A DNA stretch of 64,000 nt from Pseudomonas putida NBRC 14164 (GTDB lineage: Bacteria > Pseudomonadota > Gammaproteobacteria > Pseudomonadales > Pseudomonadaceae), in the NCBI RefSeq assembly GCF_000412675.1, contig NC_021505.1, forward strand, positions 3,776,501-3,840,500, in the 5' to 3' direction. The notes under the pieces are model-generated. The model was not told the origin of the DNA and made no database searches. It saw nothing but the letters and a program-made list of their open reading frames with translations. Of the stretch, positions 24,853 through 33,012 are shown one piece after another. The stretch's first letter is position 1, and every line of letters starts with the position of its first letter. The translations under genes and the position numbers were made by a program.

Positions 24853-25608
24853 ATGAAACGACTTGATTTGCGTGGCCTGGTACTGCCGCTGTTGCTGCTC
24901 GGCGCCTGGGAGTATGCCTCGCGCCAAGGTGCAGCCGGGGCCTACGCCTTCGTCCCACTGGCGCAGGTGGGCACAGCATTGGCCGAACTGCTGGGCAGCG
25001 GCGAACTGCTGGTCAACCTGTGGGCGAGCCTGTTACGTACCTGCAGCGGCCTTGCCATCGGCATTGTCGGCGGTGTCGGGCTGGGTGCGTTGATGGCCCT
25101 GTCCTCCCCCGCCAACCGCCTGATCGCGCCGCTGTTCCATGCCTTGCGCCAGGTGCCGATGCTGGGCTGGATCCCGCTGATCGCCTTGTGGCTGGGTAAC
25201 GGCGAAGGCGCCAAGCTGCTGATCGTCAGCCTGGCAGCGTTGTACCCGATGGTGCTCAACACCTTCGAGAGCCTGCGCCAGGTCGCCGGCCAGCACCGCG
25301 AAGCGGCACGGGTGCTGATGCTCGGCCGCTGGCAGCAGCTTTGGCTGATCCTGTTGCCCGCCGCACTGCCCGGCATTGCCGCCGGGGTACTGCAAGCCTT
25401 GGCCTTCGCCTGGGTAACCTCGGTGGGCAGCGAGCTGTTCCTGTCTGCCGGGGCCGGCCTTGGCAGCCTGATGATGAACGCCGAAGCTGCGGCGCGCATG
25501 GAGATCATCGTGGTCTGCGTGCTGTGCATCGGCCTGACTGGCTACCTGATGTCCTGGCTGTGCACCCTGCTCACCCGCCGCCTGCTGCGCTGGCGCACCA
25601 ACCATTGA
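24853..25608 (+). CDS. ABC importer permease, SsuC/TauC type (second of two)
   Basis: A 251-residue permease with the same pattern as its neighbour (LRQVPMLGWIPLIALWLGNGE, TFESLRQVAGQHREAARVL, AFAWVTSVGSELFLS). I use the ATG at 24853, 5 nt after GAGGAGG; a GTG one codon earlier is too close to the ribosome site. Ssu and Tau systems normally have one permease gene acting as a homodimer. Two different ones suggest a heterodimeric channel. Confidence 0.9.
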   Translation: MKRLDLRGLVLPLLLLGAWEYASRQGAAGAYAFVPLAQVGTALAELLGSGELLVNLWASLLRTCSGLAIGIVGGVGLGALMALSSPANRLIAPLFHALRQVPMLGWIPLIALWLGNGEGAKLLIVSLAALYPMVLNTFESLRQVAGQHREAARVLMLGRWQQLWLILLPAALPGIAAGVLQALAFAWVTSVGSELFLSAGAGLGSLMMNAEAAARMEIIVVCVLCIGLTGYLMSWLCTLLTRRLLRWRTNH

Positions 25609-25619
25609 AAGGCCCGACC

Positions 25620-26405
25620 ATGAACGCCATCGCCCACGTTTTACCCACCACCGCCAGCACCGGCGCGCTGACCATTCGCGGCCTGAACAAGGCGTACCCG
25701 CTCAAGGGCAAGCATGTGCCAGTGCTCGAAGGAATCGATCTGGATATCCGCCCGGGCGAATTCGTCAGCATTCTCGGCGCCAGCGGCTGTGGCAAGTCTA
25801 CCCTGCTGCGGCTGATCGTCGGCCTCGACCAGGACTACCAGGGCCAGATCCTGCTGGACCGGCAACCCGTGCGCGGGCCGGGCCTGGAGCGCGGTATCGT
25901 GTTCCAGGACCATCGTCTGTTCCCGTGGATGACCCTGCAGCAGAACATTGCCTTGGCCTTGAAAAACCATGCGTTACCCGCAGCCGAGAAAAACAGGTTG
26001 GTGGCCGAGCACATCGAACTGGTAGGCCTGAGTGGTTACGAGCAGGCCTACCCGCACCAGCTGTCCGGCGGCATGGCCCAGCGCGCGGCAATTGCCCGGG
26101 CGCTGGTGAACAAGCCCAAGGTGTTGTTGCTGGACGAACCGCTCGGCGCACTGGACGCCCTGACCCGGGTACGGTTGCAGCAGGAGTTGCAGCGCATCTG
26201 GGTGCAGGAGCGTTGCACGGTAATCATGGTGACCCATGACATCGAGGAAGCGCTGTACCTGGGCGACCGGGTGATCGTGATGGACGCGCACCCTGGGCGG
26301 ATTCGCGAGGACTTGCGCATTGATCTGCCACACCCGCGACAGCGGGACAGCCAGGTGTTGCAGGGGTACAAGCAGCGGTTGCTGGGGGAGCTGGTGGGGC
26401 ATTGA
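25620..26405 (+). CDS. ABC importer ATPase, SsuB/TauB type
   Basis: A 261-residue ATPase with Walker A GASGCGKST, signature LSGGMAQRAAIARAL and Walker B VLLLDEPLGALD, followed by D-loop and switch His (MVTHDIEEAL). The N-terminus (MNAIAHVLPTTAS) starts 11 nt after the second permease stop. It completes the transporter except for a periplasmic binding protein, which is not encoded in this cluster. Confidence 0.93.
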   Translation: MNAIAHVLPTTASTGALTIRGLNKAYPLKGKHVPVLEGIDLDIRPGEFVSILGASGCGKSTLLRLIVGLDQDYQGQILLDRQPVRGPGLERGIVFQDHRLFPWMTLQQNIALALKNHALPAAEKNRLVAEHIELVGLSGYEQAYPHQLSGGMAQRAAIARALVNKPKVLLLDEPLGALDALTRVRLQQELQRIWVQERCTVIMVTHDIEEALYLGDRVIVMDAHPGRIREDLRIDLPHPRQRDSQVLQGYKQRLLGELVGH

Positions 26406-26416
26406 AAAAGCGGTGA

Positions 26417-26554
26417 ACTGAACGATTGACGGGGGCTGCAACACTGAACATGAACAATCTGTTCGATGAAAAATACTATGCTGGCACGGCGGGCATCTAC
26501 GGGCATTATGGTGTGCCACGCACTGCGATGCTGGATTTGCGCTACGACTTCTGA
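26417..26554 (+). pseudogene. Remnant: C-terminal tail of a TonB-dependent receptor
   Basis: The frame is closed by a stop at 26414 and ends with TGA at 26552-26554. It reads ...TLNMNNLFDEKYYAG, then YGVPRTAMLDLRYDF, the typical last strand of siderophore-type receptors (N-L-F-D-x-x-Y-Y and a final Phe). About 45 codons remain, with no start and no barrel. A full TonB receptor once ended here and was deleted from its 5' side. It lies 12 nt after the ABC ATPase stop. Confidence 0.8.
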
Positions 26555-26584
26555 AAAACAAGGTAGACCATAGGAGCTTCACAC

Positions 26585-26881
26585 ATGGACGTACGCTGCA
26601 CATCGATCGAAGATGTTCGCACACGCATTGATCACATTGACCAGCGCCTGGTTGCCCTGCTCGCTCAACGCGGGCATCTGGTGGCACAGGCGGCCGCCTT
26701 CAAGAAAACCAGCGACGACGTTCGCGCGCCCGCGCGAGTCGAGCAGGTGATTGCCAAAGTGCGGGGTATCGCCGTGGAGACGGGCGCCTCACCGGAGGTG
26801 GTGGAGCGGGTTTACAGGGCAATGATTGCGGCGTTTATCGATGAAGAGTTGCAGGTGCATGCGGGGTTGGCCGGCAAGTAA
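26585..26881 (+). CDS. Chorismate mutase type II family (AroQ/PchB-like), 98 aa
   Basis: A compact all-helical protein. AroQ landmarks are present: Arg14 in the first helix (RTRIDHIDQRLVALLAQR), Arg29, Lys40 (AFKKT) and Arg47/Arg51 (VRAPARVEQ). TAGGAG lies shortly upstream. It could act as a chorismate mutase or as an isochorismate-pyruvate lyase (PchB type); no salicylate or siderophore genes are next to it, though the receptor tail just upstream may be what is left of one. No signal peptide is present, so it is cytoplasmic. Confidence 0.82.
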   Translation: MDVRCTSIEDVRTRIDHIDQRLVALLAQRGHLVAQAAAFKKTSDDVRAPARVEQVIAKVRGIAVETGASPEVVERVYRAMIAAFIDEELQVHAGLAGK

Positions 26882-26883
26882 GC

Positions 26884-26906
26884 CAGGGGCTGCTGCGCAG
26901 CCCCTG
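26884..26906 (+). terminator. Hairpin after the chorismate-mutase-like gene
   Basis: CAGGGGCTG-CTGCG-CAGCCCCTG forms a 9-bp stem 3 nt after the stop, followed by TATTTC. It resembles the hairpin at 18800. Confidence 0.6.
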
Positions 26907-26938
26907 TATTTCAAGGCAACGGCCTGTTCCTCAGGTGC

Positions 26939-27340
26939 TCAACCTGCCAGGATGAAGTCCGCTATAGTCACCGTGGTCGCATCCGCCACCCCCGCCAGGC
27001 GGATGGAGTCGGCAGCGCCGATGTGAACCAGCGTATCAGCGCCAACATCGGCGATGGTGACGCTGGCGGCGAAGGTCGCTGCGGTGATGTTCAGGGCGGT
27101 GATATCCAGCCGGTCCTGGCCACCCGCCGCAATGGCATCGAAGTTGATGATCCGGTCGTTGCCGAAACCGGCCGCGAACTGGAACACGTCATTGCCGTCA
27201 GTGGCCATCATCGTGTCGTTGCCCTCGCTGGTGCCGCCCAGCACGATGTGCTCGGCACCGGCATAGCGGATGTAGTTAGTGTCCGGGCCAGCCGTCAGCG
27301 GGCTGTCGCGGAACACCACCTGCTCGCCGTTTTCGCCCAG
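26939..27340 (-). pseudogene. Remnant: C-terminus of an RTX/haem-peroxidase-type secreted protein
   Basis: The minus-strand frame ends at 26939 and stays open only to a stop near 27353. It contains GTSEGNDTMMATDGNDVFQF and FGNDRIINFD, degenerate GGxGxD-type calcium-binding repeats and the usual type I secretion tail ending in ADFILAG. The reading upstream of the apparent GTG (LGENGEQVVFRDSPLTAG) continues the same protein family, so the fragment begins mid-gene at about 27340. In relatives such proteins exceed a thousand residues, so most of the gene is missing. Confidence 0.75.
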
Positions 27341-27534
27341 TGGGTCTGGATGCTACCCGTCAGGAGGTAATTTCCGGCACCTCCCGCGAGTACCGCGGCG
27401 TACAGAGCGGCGCCTTGCGCCAAGCGCTGGAAAAGGCCGTGGACTCCAACGAGCGTTCGCTGATTTCGACCCGCAAAGGCTTCAAGGAAGGCGGCACCAG
27501 CACCAAATCGGACGTGCTCAATGCCGAGGAACAT
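27341..27534 (+). pseudogene. Remnant: TolC-family outer-membrane protein fragment
   Basis: The plus-strand frame from 27341 reads GLDATRQEVISGTSREYRG, then ALEKAVDSNERSLISTRKGF and GGTSTKSDVLNAEE. This is the conserved late helix pair of TolC-type proteins (x-S-x-K-G-x-x-x-G-T-x-T-x-x-D-V-L-N-A). It has no start, no signal peptide and no end: similarity stops at 27534, where a worn REP element takes over. It abuts the RTX remnant head to head, so a deletion removed everything between. Confidence 0.7.
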
Positions 27535-27537
27535 AAG

Positions 27538-27569
27538 GGCCTCTTCGCAGCACAAGGCTGCTCCTGCAG
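27538..27569. repeat. Degenerate single REP element
   Basis: GGCCTCTTCGCAGCACAAGG followed by CTGCTCCTGCAGA is a mutated copy of the TTCGCGGCACAAGGCCGCTC type. It marks the right edge of the TolC fragment. Confidence 0.65.
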
Positions 27570-27642
27570 AGTACCGAGGTGGGCGCGATCATCAGTGTCA
27601 GGACCACAAGTCTACGATAGATGCGACGCATTTCTTCGCGCT

Positions 27643-28539
27643 ATGATCGGTCACCTTGCCGCGGACGTCCTGCCCATGCCCGTAGACCTTCAAGCCTTGT
27701 ACCCCAGGTTGATCCACCTGATGCTGGACACCGTGTTCGTGGTAGACAGGGACAACCAGATCGCCTTCGTCAGCGATGCCTGCGAGGCCCTGCTGGGTTA
27801 CAAGCCCTGCGAAATGATCGGCACGCCGATCACCGACTACATGCACCCCGACGACCTGGCGGCCACGCGCGCGTCGATTGTGCGGGTGATGAACGGTCAG
27901 CCCCATTACGATTTCCGTAACCGCTATGTGCGCAAGGATGGCGGTATCGTGCACATCCTGTGGGCAGCCAGCTGGTCCGAAGAGGCTCAAGCGCGCATCG
28001 GTGTGGCGCGGGATGTGACGGCCCTGCGCCAGGCTGAAGAGGAACTGCGCTTCCTTGCCCATCACGACCCGCTGACCCGGCTGGCCAACCGGGCCATGTT
28101 CAATGAACGGCTGGACAGTGCCCTTGCCACAGCGCGGCAGCACGATGGCACGCTGGGGTTGCTGTTTCTGGATATCAATGACTTCAAGGAAATCAACGAT
28201 GTGCACGGGCATGCTGTGGGTGATCGGGTGCTGTGCACGCTTGCGCGGCGGCTGGAAGGCTGCGTACGCGCAACCGACACGGTGGCGCGCATGGGCGGTG
28301 ACGAGTTCACCGTGCTGTTGAACGATTGCCCCTCGCCAGTGGCCATTGCCGAGCAGGTAGCCCGCATTTTGGCGGTCATGGCCGAGCCGCTCGGTATGGA
28401 GTTGTCCGGCATCGACACGCCGTCCTGCAGCATCGGCGTGGCGCGCTTCCCTGAGGATGGCAACGATGCCGACATGCTGCTGCGTCATGCCGATGGGGAT
28501 ATGTACCGGGTCAAGCGAAAACACACGGCGACCGGGTAA
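27643..28539 (+). CDS. PAS-GGDEF diguanylate cyclase
   Basis: A 298-residue signalling protein. The N-terminal PAS domain (~20-140) contains VFVVDRDNQIAFVSDACEAL and HPDDLAATRAS. The GGDEF domain (~145-298) has HDPLTRLANR and an intact GGDEF at residues 218-222 (RMGGDEFTVLL), so it should make cyclic di-GMP. RATD at 209-212, five residues before GGDEF, is a product-inhibition I-site. No membrane segment is seen, so sensing is cytoplasmic. The start is uncertain: ATG 27643 or ATG 27676, neither with a good ribosome site. Confidence 0.88.
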   Translation: MIGHLAADVLPMPVDLQALYPRLIHLMLDTVFVVDRDNQIAFVSDACEALLGYKPCEMIGTPITDYMHPDDLAATRASIVRVMNGQPHYDFRNRYVRKDGGIVHILWAASWSEEAQARIGVARDVTALRQAEEELRFLAHHDPLTRLANRAMFNERLDSALATARQHDGTLGLLFLDINDFKEINDVHGHAVGDRVLCTLARRLEGCVRATDTVARMGGDEFTVLLNDCPSPVAIAEQVARILAVMAEPLGMELSGIDTPSCSIGVARFPEDGNDADMLLRHADGDMYRVKRKHTATG

Positions 28540-28574
28540 CGATACAGCACACGTTCAACCACCGGGATACCACC

Positions 28575-29243
28575 ATGCCTGACCCTGAAAGCACTTTGCT
28601 CGACAGTTGGCAGCACAACGCCTACGCCTGGATCGACGCCGTGCGCAGCGGCGCCATCGAGAGCCGTCGCCAGGTCACTGACCAGGCCATCCTGCTCGCC
28701 ATCCTCGGCCGACAGCCCGGGCGAGTGCTGGACCTGGGCTGTGGTGAGGGCTGGTTGCTGCGTGCACTGGAGGACCGCGGTATCGAAGCCGTGGGCGTGG
28801 ATGGTGACCGGACGCTGGTAGAGGCCGCGCGCGCGGCGGGCTCGGCCGAGGTGCACCTGGCCAGCTATGCGCAGTTGGCCGATGCGCAGGTTTATGTGGG
28901 CACAGGGTATGACCTGGTCTGTGCCAACTTTGCGCTGTTGCACCAGGACATCATCCCGTTGCTGGCGGCCATGAAAGATTTGCTGGTGCCGGGTGGCGCA
29001 CTGGTGATCCAGACGTTGCACCCCTGGAGCGTTGCCGGCGGGGAGTATCAGGATGGCTGGCGGGAGGAGTCGTTTGCCGGGTTTAACGGGGACTGGCAAC
29101 CGATGCCGTGGTACTTCCGTACGTTGGCCAGCTGGCTGAATGCACTGGACATGGCCGGGTTGCGCCTGCTCAGTTTGCAGGAGCCACAGCACCCGCAAAG
29201 TGCAGTGCCGCAGTCGCTGTTGATGGTAGCTGAGCGCCCCTGA
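28575..29243 (+). CDS. Class I SAM-dependent methyltransferase
   Basis: A 222-residue protein with motif I VLDLGCGEGWLLRAL (~52-66), the acidic residue ending strand 2 (AVGVDGDRTLVEAA) and a post-motif YDLVCANFALLHQD. It resembles UbiE/Tam-like small-molecule methyltransferases. It starts 35 nt after the diguanylate cyclase stop. Substrate not identifiable. Confidence 0.82.
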   Translation: MPDPESTLLDSWQHNAYAWIDAVRSGAIESRRQVTDQAILLAILGRQPGRVLDLGCGEGWLLRALEDRGIEAVGVDGDRTLVEAARAAGSAEVHLASYAQLADAQVYVGTGYDLVCANFALLHQDIIPLLAAMKDLLVPGGALVIQTLHPWSVAGGEYQDGWREESFAGFNGDWQPMPWYFRTLASWLNALDMAGLRLLSLQEPQHPQSAVPQSLLMVAERP

Positions 29244-29256
29244 GTCATACACCCTC

Positions 29257-29291
29257 GGTGTAGGAGCGGCCTTGCGCCGCTCCTACACCGA
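29257..29291. terminator. Bidirectional hairpin terminator / REP half
   Basis: CGGTGTAGGAGCGG and CCGCTCCTACACCG form a perfect 14-bp stem around a 7-nt loop between two convergent genes. The sequence is a REP core used as terminator. Confidence 0.75.
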
Positions 29292-29302
29292 CCGCGTCGG
29301 GG

Positions 29303-31210
29303 TCAGAGGACGGGCTTGCGCGCCGCGCCGCTGCGGGCCTTGGCCATGGCTGCCAGGCGCACCGCGACGTTGGCCGCGCCGTAACCGGTATAGCCCCCCT
29401 TGCGCTGGATGATTTCGAAGAAGAAGCGCTCTTCAAACGGTTCGGTGTACACGTGGAACAGCTCGCCGCCCTGGGCGTCGCGGTCGTACAGCACGTTGTA
29501 GTACGCCAGTTCGCTGAGGAATTCGTCGTCGAAATCGAAGCGCGCCGCCAGGTCGTCGTAATAGTTCAGCGGGATTTCCAGCAGCGGTACTCCAGCCAGC
29601 TTGGCACGCGCCACTTCACGGAAGATGTCATCACAATCGAAGGCAATGTGATGCACCCCCGAACCGCGGTAGCTGGAGAGTGCATGGGCAATGGCGGTGT
29701 TGCGGTTTTCCGAGATGTTCAGCGGCAGGCGCAAAGTGCCGCATTGGCTGCGCAGGGCGCGGCTCTTGACCAGGCCATACGGGTCGGGCAGCACCACTTC
29801 GTCGTCGGCAGCGAAGTCGAACAGGCTCTTGTAGAACAGCACCCAGCTGTCCAGCGACTCGGCTGGCAGGGCCAGGGCCATGTGGTCGATGCGACGCAGG
29901 CCGCCAGTGGCGGTGGCGCTCTTGTCCAGGCTGAAATCGGTGTCGTACAGCGTGTGGCCAGCGGTGCCCTGCTCCACCAGGTACAGCAAGCTGCCGTCCG
30001 GTGCGCGTACCGCCGGTACTTCGCACTCGTTAGGGCCGACCAGGCCGCGGAACGGCTGGCCACGGAAGGCGGTGGCACGCTTCAGGGCGGCTTGCGGGTC
30101 CTTGACCCGCAGTGCGGTGGCGCACAGCGACGGGCCGTGGGCCTCGAAGAAGTTGTGGCCGAAGGAGTACGGTTCGGCGTTCAGGACAATGTTGATATCG
30201 CCCTGGCGCAGCAGTTGTACGTCCTTGCTGCGGTGTTTGCCAGCTTCGGCAAAGCCCAGGCGCTTCAGCCAGCTGCCCAGGCGCGCGCCGACGGCTTCGT
30301 CGACCGCAAATTCAAGGAACTCCACGCCGTCATAGGCGCTGGCCGCGGGCGGGGTGAACAGCACGCCAGGTTCGATCGGCGTGTTTTCCTGCTCGAGGCG
30401 CAAGCGGGTCTGTTCTTCGAGATACAGCAGCGAACGCAGGCCGTCGGCGGCATTCTGCCGGGTGGGCGCGGCGCGGAAGCCGTCGTTGAAGATTTCCAGC
30501 GACAGCGGGCCACGGTAGCCAGTGGCAAGAATCGGCGCCAGGAAACCCGCCATGTCCATTTCGCCCTGCCCCGGGAAGCAGCGGAAGTGGCGGCTCCACT
30601 CCAGCACATCCATGGCCAGGATCGGCGCGTCAGCCATCTGCACGAAGAAGATCTTGTCGCCGGGGATGTCGCGGATCGCGCTGGGGTCGCCCTTCAGCGA
30701 CAAGGTGTGGAAGCTGTCGAGAATCACCCCTAGGGCCGGGTGGTCGGCTTGGCGCACCAGGTTCCAGACTTGCTGGTAGGTGTTGACGTGACGGCCCCAG
30801 GCCAGGGCTTCATAGCCAATGCGCAGGCCACGTTTGCCGGCATGCTCGCCCAACAGGCGCAGGTCGTCGACCAGCAGCTGTTCATCGCCCAGGGCATCGG
30901 CCTGAACGTTGCTGCATACCAGCACCAGGTCGGTGCCCAGCTCTTGCATCAGGTCGAACTTGCGCTCGGCGCGGTCGAGGTTTTTCTGCAGGCGGTCGCG
31001 GCGGCAGCCTTCGAAGTCGCGGAACGGCTGAAACAGGGTAATGGCTATCCCTAAGTCGGCGCACATCTGGCGCACCTGGCGCGGGCTGCCGGCGTAATAC
31101 AGCAGATCGTTTTCAAAGATCTCGACGCCGTCAAAACCGGCGGCGGCGATGGCTTCGAGCTTTTCCGGCAGGGTGCCGCTCAAGGACACGGTAGCGATCG
31201 AACGCTGCAT
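29303..31210 (-). CDS. quiC: 3-dehydroshikimate dehydratase, fused to HPPD-like domain (QuiC)
   Basis: A 635-residue two-domain protein. Residues ~1-285 form an AsbF/xylose-isomerase-type TIM barrel (ETVSLSGTL-like start, GFDGVEIFENDLL, GRHVNTYQQVW, ILDSFHTLSLKGD, FFVQMADAP) that dehydrates 3-dehydroshikimate to protocatechuate. Residues ~290-635 form a 4-hydroxyphenylpyruvate-dioxygenase-like vicinal-oxygen-chelate domain (GLRRIDHMALALP, GVHHIAFDCDDIF, FFEIIQRKGGY). This architecture and length match QuiC1 of Pseudomonas. It feeds quinate/shikimate into the protocatechuate branch of the beta-ketoadipate pathway. It is divergent from an MHS transporter, with a PcaR-like box between them. Confidence 0.9.
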   Translation of the reverse strand: MQRSIATVSLSGTLPEKLEAIAAAGFDGVEIFENDLLYYAGSPRQVRQMCADLGIAITLFQPFRDFEGCRRDRLQKNLDRAERKFDLMQELGTDLVLVCSNVQADALGDEQLLVDDLRLLGEHAGKRGLRIGYEALAWGRHVNTYQQVWNLVRQADHPALGVILDSFHTLSLKGDPSAIRDIPGDKIFFVQMADAPILAMDVLEWSRHFRCFPGQGEMDMAGFLAPILATGYRGPLSLEIFNDGFRAAPTRQNAADGLRSLLYLEEQTRLRLEQENTPIEPGVLFTPPAASAYDGVEFLEFAVDEAVGARLGSWLKRLGFAEAGKHRSKDVQLLRQGDINIVLNAEPYSFGHNFFEAHGPSLCATALRVKDPQAALKRATAFRGQPFRGLVGPNECEVPAVRAPDGSLLYLVEQGTAGHTLYDTDFSLDKSATATGGLRRIDHMALALPAESLDSWVLFYKSLFDFAADDEVVLPDPYGLVKSRALRSQCGTLRLPLNISENRNTAIAHALSSYRGSGVHHIAFDCDDIFREVARAKLAGVPLLEIPLNYYDDLAARFDFDDEFLSELAYYNVLYDRDAQGGELFHVYTEPFEERFFFEIIQRKGGYTGYGAANVAVRLAAMAKARSGAARKPVL

Positions 31211-31344
31211 GACGGGAGTTCCTTGTTGTTAGAAAATGACGGTGCCAGTCAGGTAAAAAACCACTGTCACAGTTTATGGCACGATCGATTATTCGCAGGT
31301 AAAGTCGTCGCTTCAATCTCTTTGTACGGAATGGTTAGTTTTGC

Positions 31345-31359
31345 GTTCGATTATCGCAC
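31345..31359. promoter_or_regulatory. PcaR-like operator between quiC and the transporter gene
   Basis: GTTCGATTATCGCAC differs at one base from GTTCGATAATCGCAC, the PcaR/IclR-family box I recall from P. putida pca promoters. A related but imperfect copy (CGATCGATTATTCGCA) lies at 31282-31297, nearer quiC. The site would link dehydroshikimate use to beta-ketoadipate control. Confidence 0.65.
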
Positions 31360-31498
31360 AAAACCCGTTTTAACGAATTGCTAGACCGCTGGCCCGTGGT
31401 CAACATGAACCACAGACGCAGGCACACCGACCACTGCCTCCTGCCTTGGCGAACCAACGGCGGAACCTGCGCAAACAACAATAACAACGGAGACAACG

Positions 31499-32872
31499 AT
31501 GGCTCACTCCAGCTCGCAAGCCAAAAAAGCGACCGCCAGTGGATGGATAGGCTCGGCACTCGAGTACTACGACTTCTTCATCTACGCCCAGGCCGCTGCA
31601 CTGATTTTCCCGCAGATCTTCTTCCCCAATACCGACCCGAAAATGGCCATCATCGCCTCGTTGGCCACCTACGGCGTGGGCTACCTGGCGCGTCCGGTCG
31701 GTGCTTTCGTGCTGGGCCACTGGGGTGACACCCGCGGTCGCAAGAACGTACTGCTGCTCTGCATGTTCCTGATGGGCCTGTCGACCATGGCGGTAGGCCT
31801 GCTGCCCACCTACCACGACATCGGCTACCTCGCGCCGGCCTTGCTGGTGGTACTGCGCCTGATCCAGGGCTTTGCCGTGGCGGGGGAAATCTCCGGGGCC
31901 AGCTCCATGATCATGGAGCACGCGCCGTTCGGTCGAAGAGGCTACTACGCCAGTTTCACCCTGCAAGGCGTGCAGGCCGGCCAGGTACTGGCGGCGGCAG
32001 TGTTCCTGCCACTGGCCTACTTCATGCCTAGCGAAGCCTTCACCGAATGGGGCTGGCGCATTCCGTTCCTGATGAGCGCCATCGTGCTGATCGCAGGCTT
32101 CATCATCCGCAAGGAAGTGCATGAAACCCCGGCATTCGTGAAGGAAGAGAAGCAGGACAAGGTTGCCAAGTCGCCCATCAGCGAAGCCTTCCGTCACAGC
32201 TGGAAGCACATGGTGCTGGTGATGTTCATGGCCCTGATGAACGTGATCCCGGTGGTAGCCACCATCTTCGGTGCGGCCTACGCGGTGCAGCCGGCCTATG
32301 GCATCGGCTTCGACAAGAGCGTGTACCTGTGGATTCCGGTGGTCGGCAACATCGTCGCAGTGCTGGTGATCCCGTTTGTCGGCAACCTGTCGGACAAGAT
32401 TGGCCGTCGACCGACCATGATCGCCGGTTGCCTGGGCTCTGGCCTGCTGGCCTTCGTCTACCTGTATGCAATCAGCATCCAGAACGTGCCAATGGCGTTC
32501 GCCGCCTCGATCGTGATGTGGGGCATGGTCTACCAGGGTTACAACGCGGTGTTCCCAAGCTTCTACCCAGAGCTGTTCCACACCCGCTACCGCGTTTCGG
32601 CCATGGCCATCGCACAGAACATCGGCACCATGCTGACCGCCATGCTGCCGGCGCTGTTCGCCCTGATTGCACCACCTGGCTCGGACAACATCCCGCTGGT
32701 AGTCGGTAGCCTGGCGTTCTTCATCACCTGCGTGTGCGCCCTGGCCGCTTACATCGCCCCGGAAACCCATCGCCTGACGATGGAAGACCTGGGTAACCCG
32801 AACGCCAAGCCGATGGAAAAGGCAGCGTATGAAGCTAGCCGTAAAGGTAGCTTTCAGGCAGTGAGCCACTGA
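31499..32872 (+). CDS. MHS-family MFS transporter (shikimate/aromatic acid type)
   Basis: A 457-residue, 12-helix symporter of the metabolite:H+ symporter group. It has SALEYYDFFIYAQAAAL at helix 1 and GHWGDTRGRKNVLL in loop 2-3, the conserved family loop, and a large hydrophobic span throughout. Neighbouring quiC and the shared upstream region suggest import of shikimate, quinate or dehydroshikimate (ShiA-like). The start has an A-rich leader with a GGAG-like site about 9 nt upstream. Confidence 0.88.
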   Translation: MAHSSSQAKKATASGWIGSALEYYDFFIYAQAAALIFPQIFFPNTDPKMAIIASLATYGVGYLARPVGAFVLGHWGDTRGRKNVLLLCMFLMGLSTMAVGLLPTYHDIGYLAPALLVVLRLIQGFAVAGEISGASSMIMEHAPFGRRGYYASFTLQGVQAGQVLAAAVFLPLAYFMPSEAFTEWGWRIPFLMSAIVLIAGFIIRKEVHETPAFVKEEKQDKVAKSPISEAFRHSWKHMVLVMFMALMNVIPVVATIFGAAYAVQPAYGIGFDKSVYLWIPVVGNIVAVLVIPFVGNLSDKIGRRPTMIAGCLGSGLLAFVYLYAISIQNVPMAFAASIVMWGMVYQGYNAVFPSFYPELFHTRYRVSAMAIAQNIGTMLTAMLPALFALIAPPGSDNIPLVVGSLAFFITCVCALAAYIAPETHRLTMEDLGNPNAKPMEKAAYEASRKGSFQAVSH

Positions 32873-32882
32873 TAGATTGCAG

Positions 32883-32986
32883 GGGGCTGCTTTGCAGCCC
32901 TTTCGCGGCACAAGGCCGCTCCTACAGGTGGATCGCATGAGCCCAGGCTTGCGCGTTGCCCTGTAGGAGCGGCCTTGTGCCGCGAA
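32883..32986. repeat. Hairpin terminator plus inverted REP pair
   Basis: GGGCTGC-TTT-GCAGCCC at 32883-32900 followed by TTTCGCGG can end the transporter transcript. REP arms at 32902-32927 and 32961-32986 are perfect reverse complements of TTCGCGGCACAAGGCCGCTC.... Confidence 0.85.
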
Positions 32987-33012
32987 CGGGCCGCAACGCG
33001 GCCCCGGCAGTC

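Noticed and set aside
26939..28539. Single fused gene from 27340 through the diguanylate cyclase
   Set aside because: The frame is open by chance from the TolC fragment through a REP into the PAS-GGDEF gene; protein similarity changes at 27534 and the PAS protein starts near 27643.
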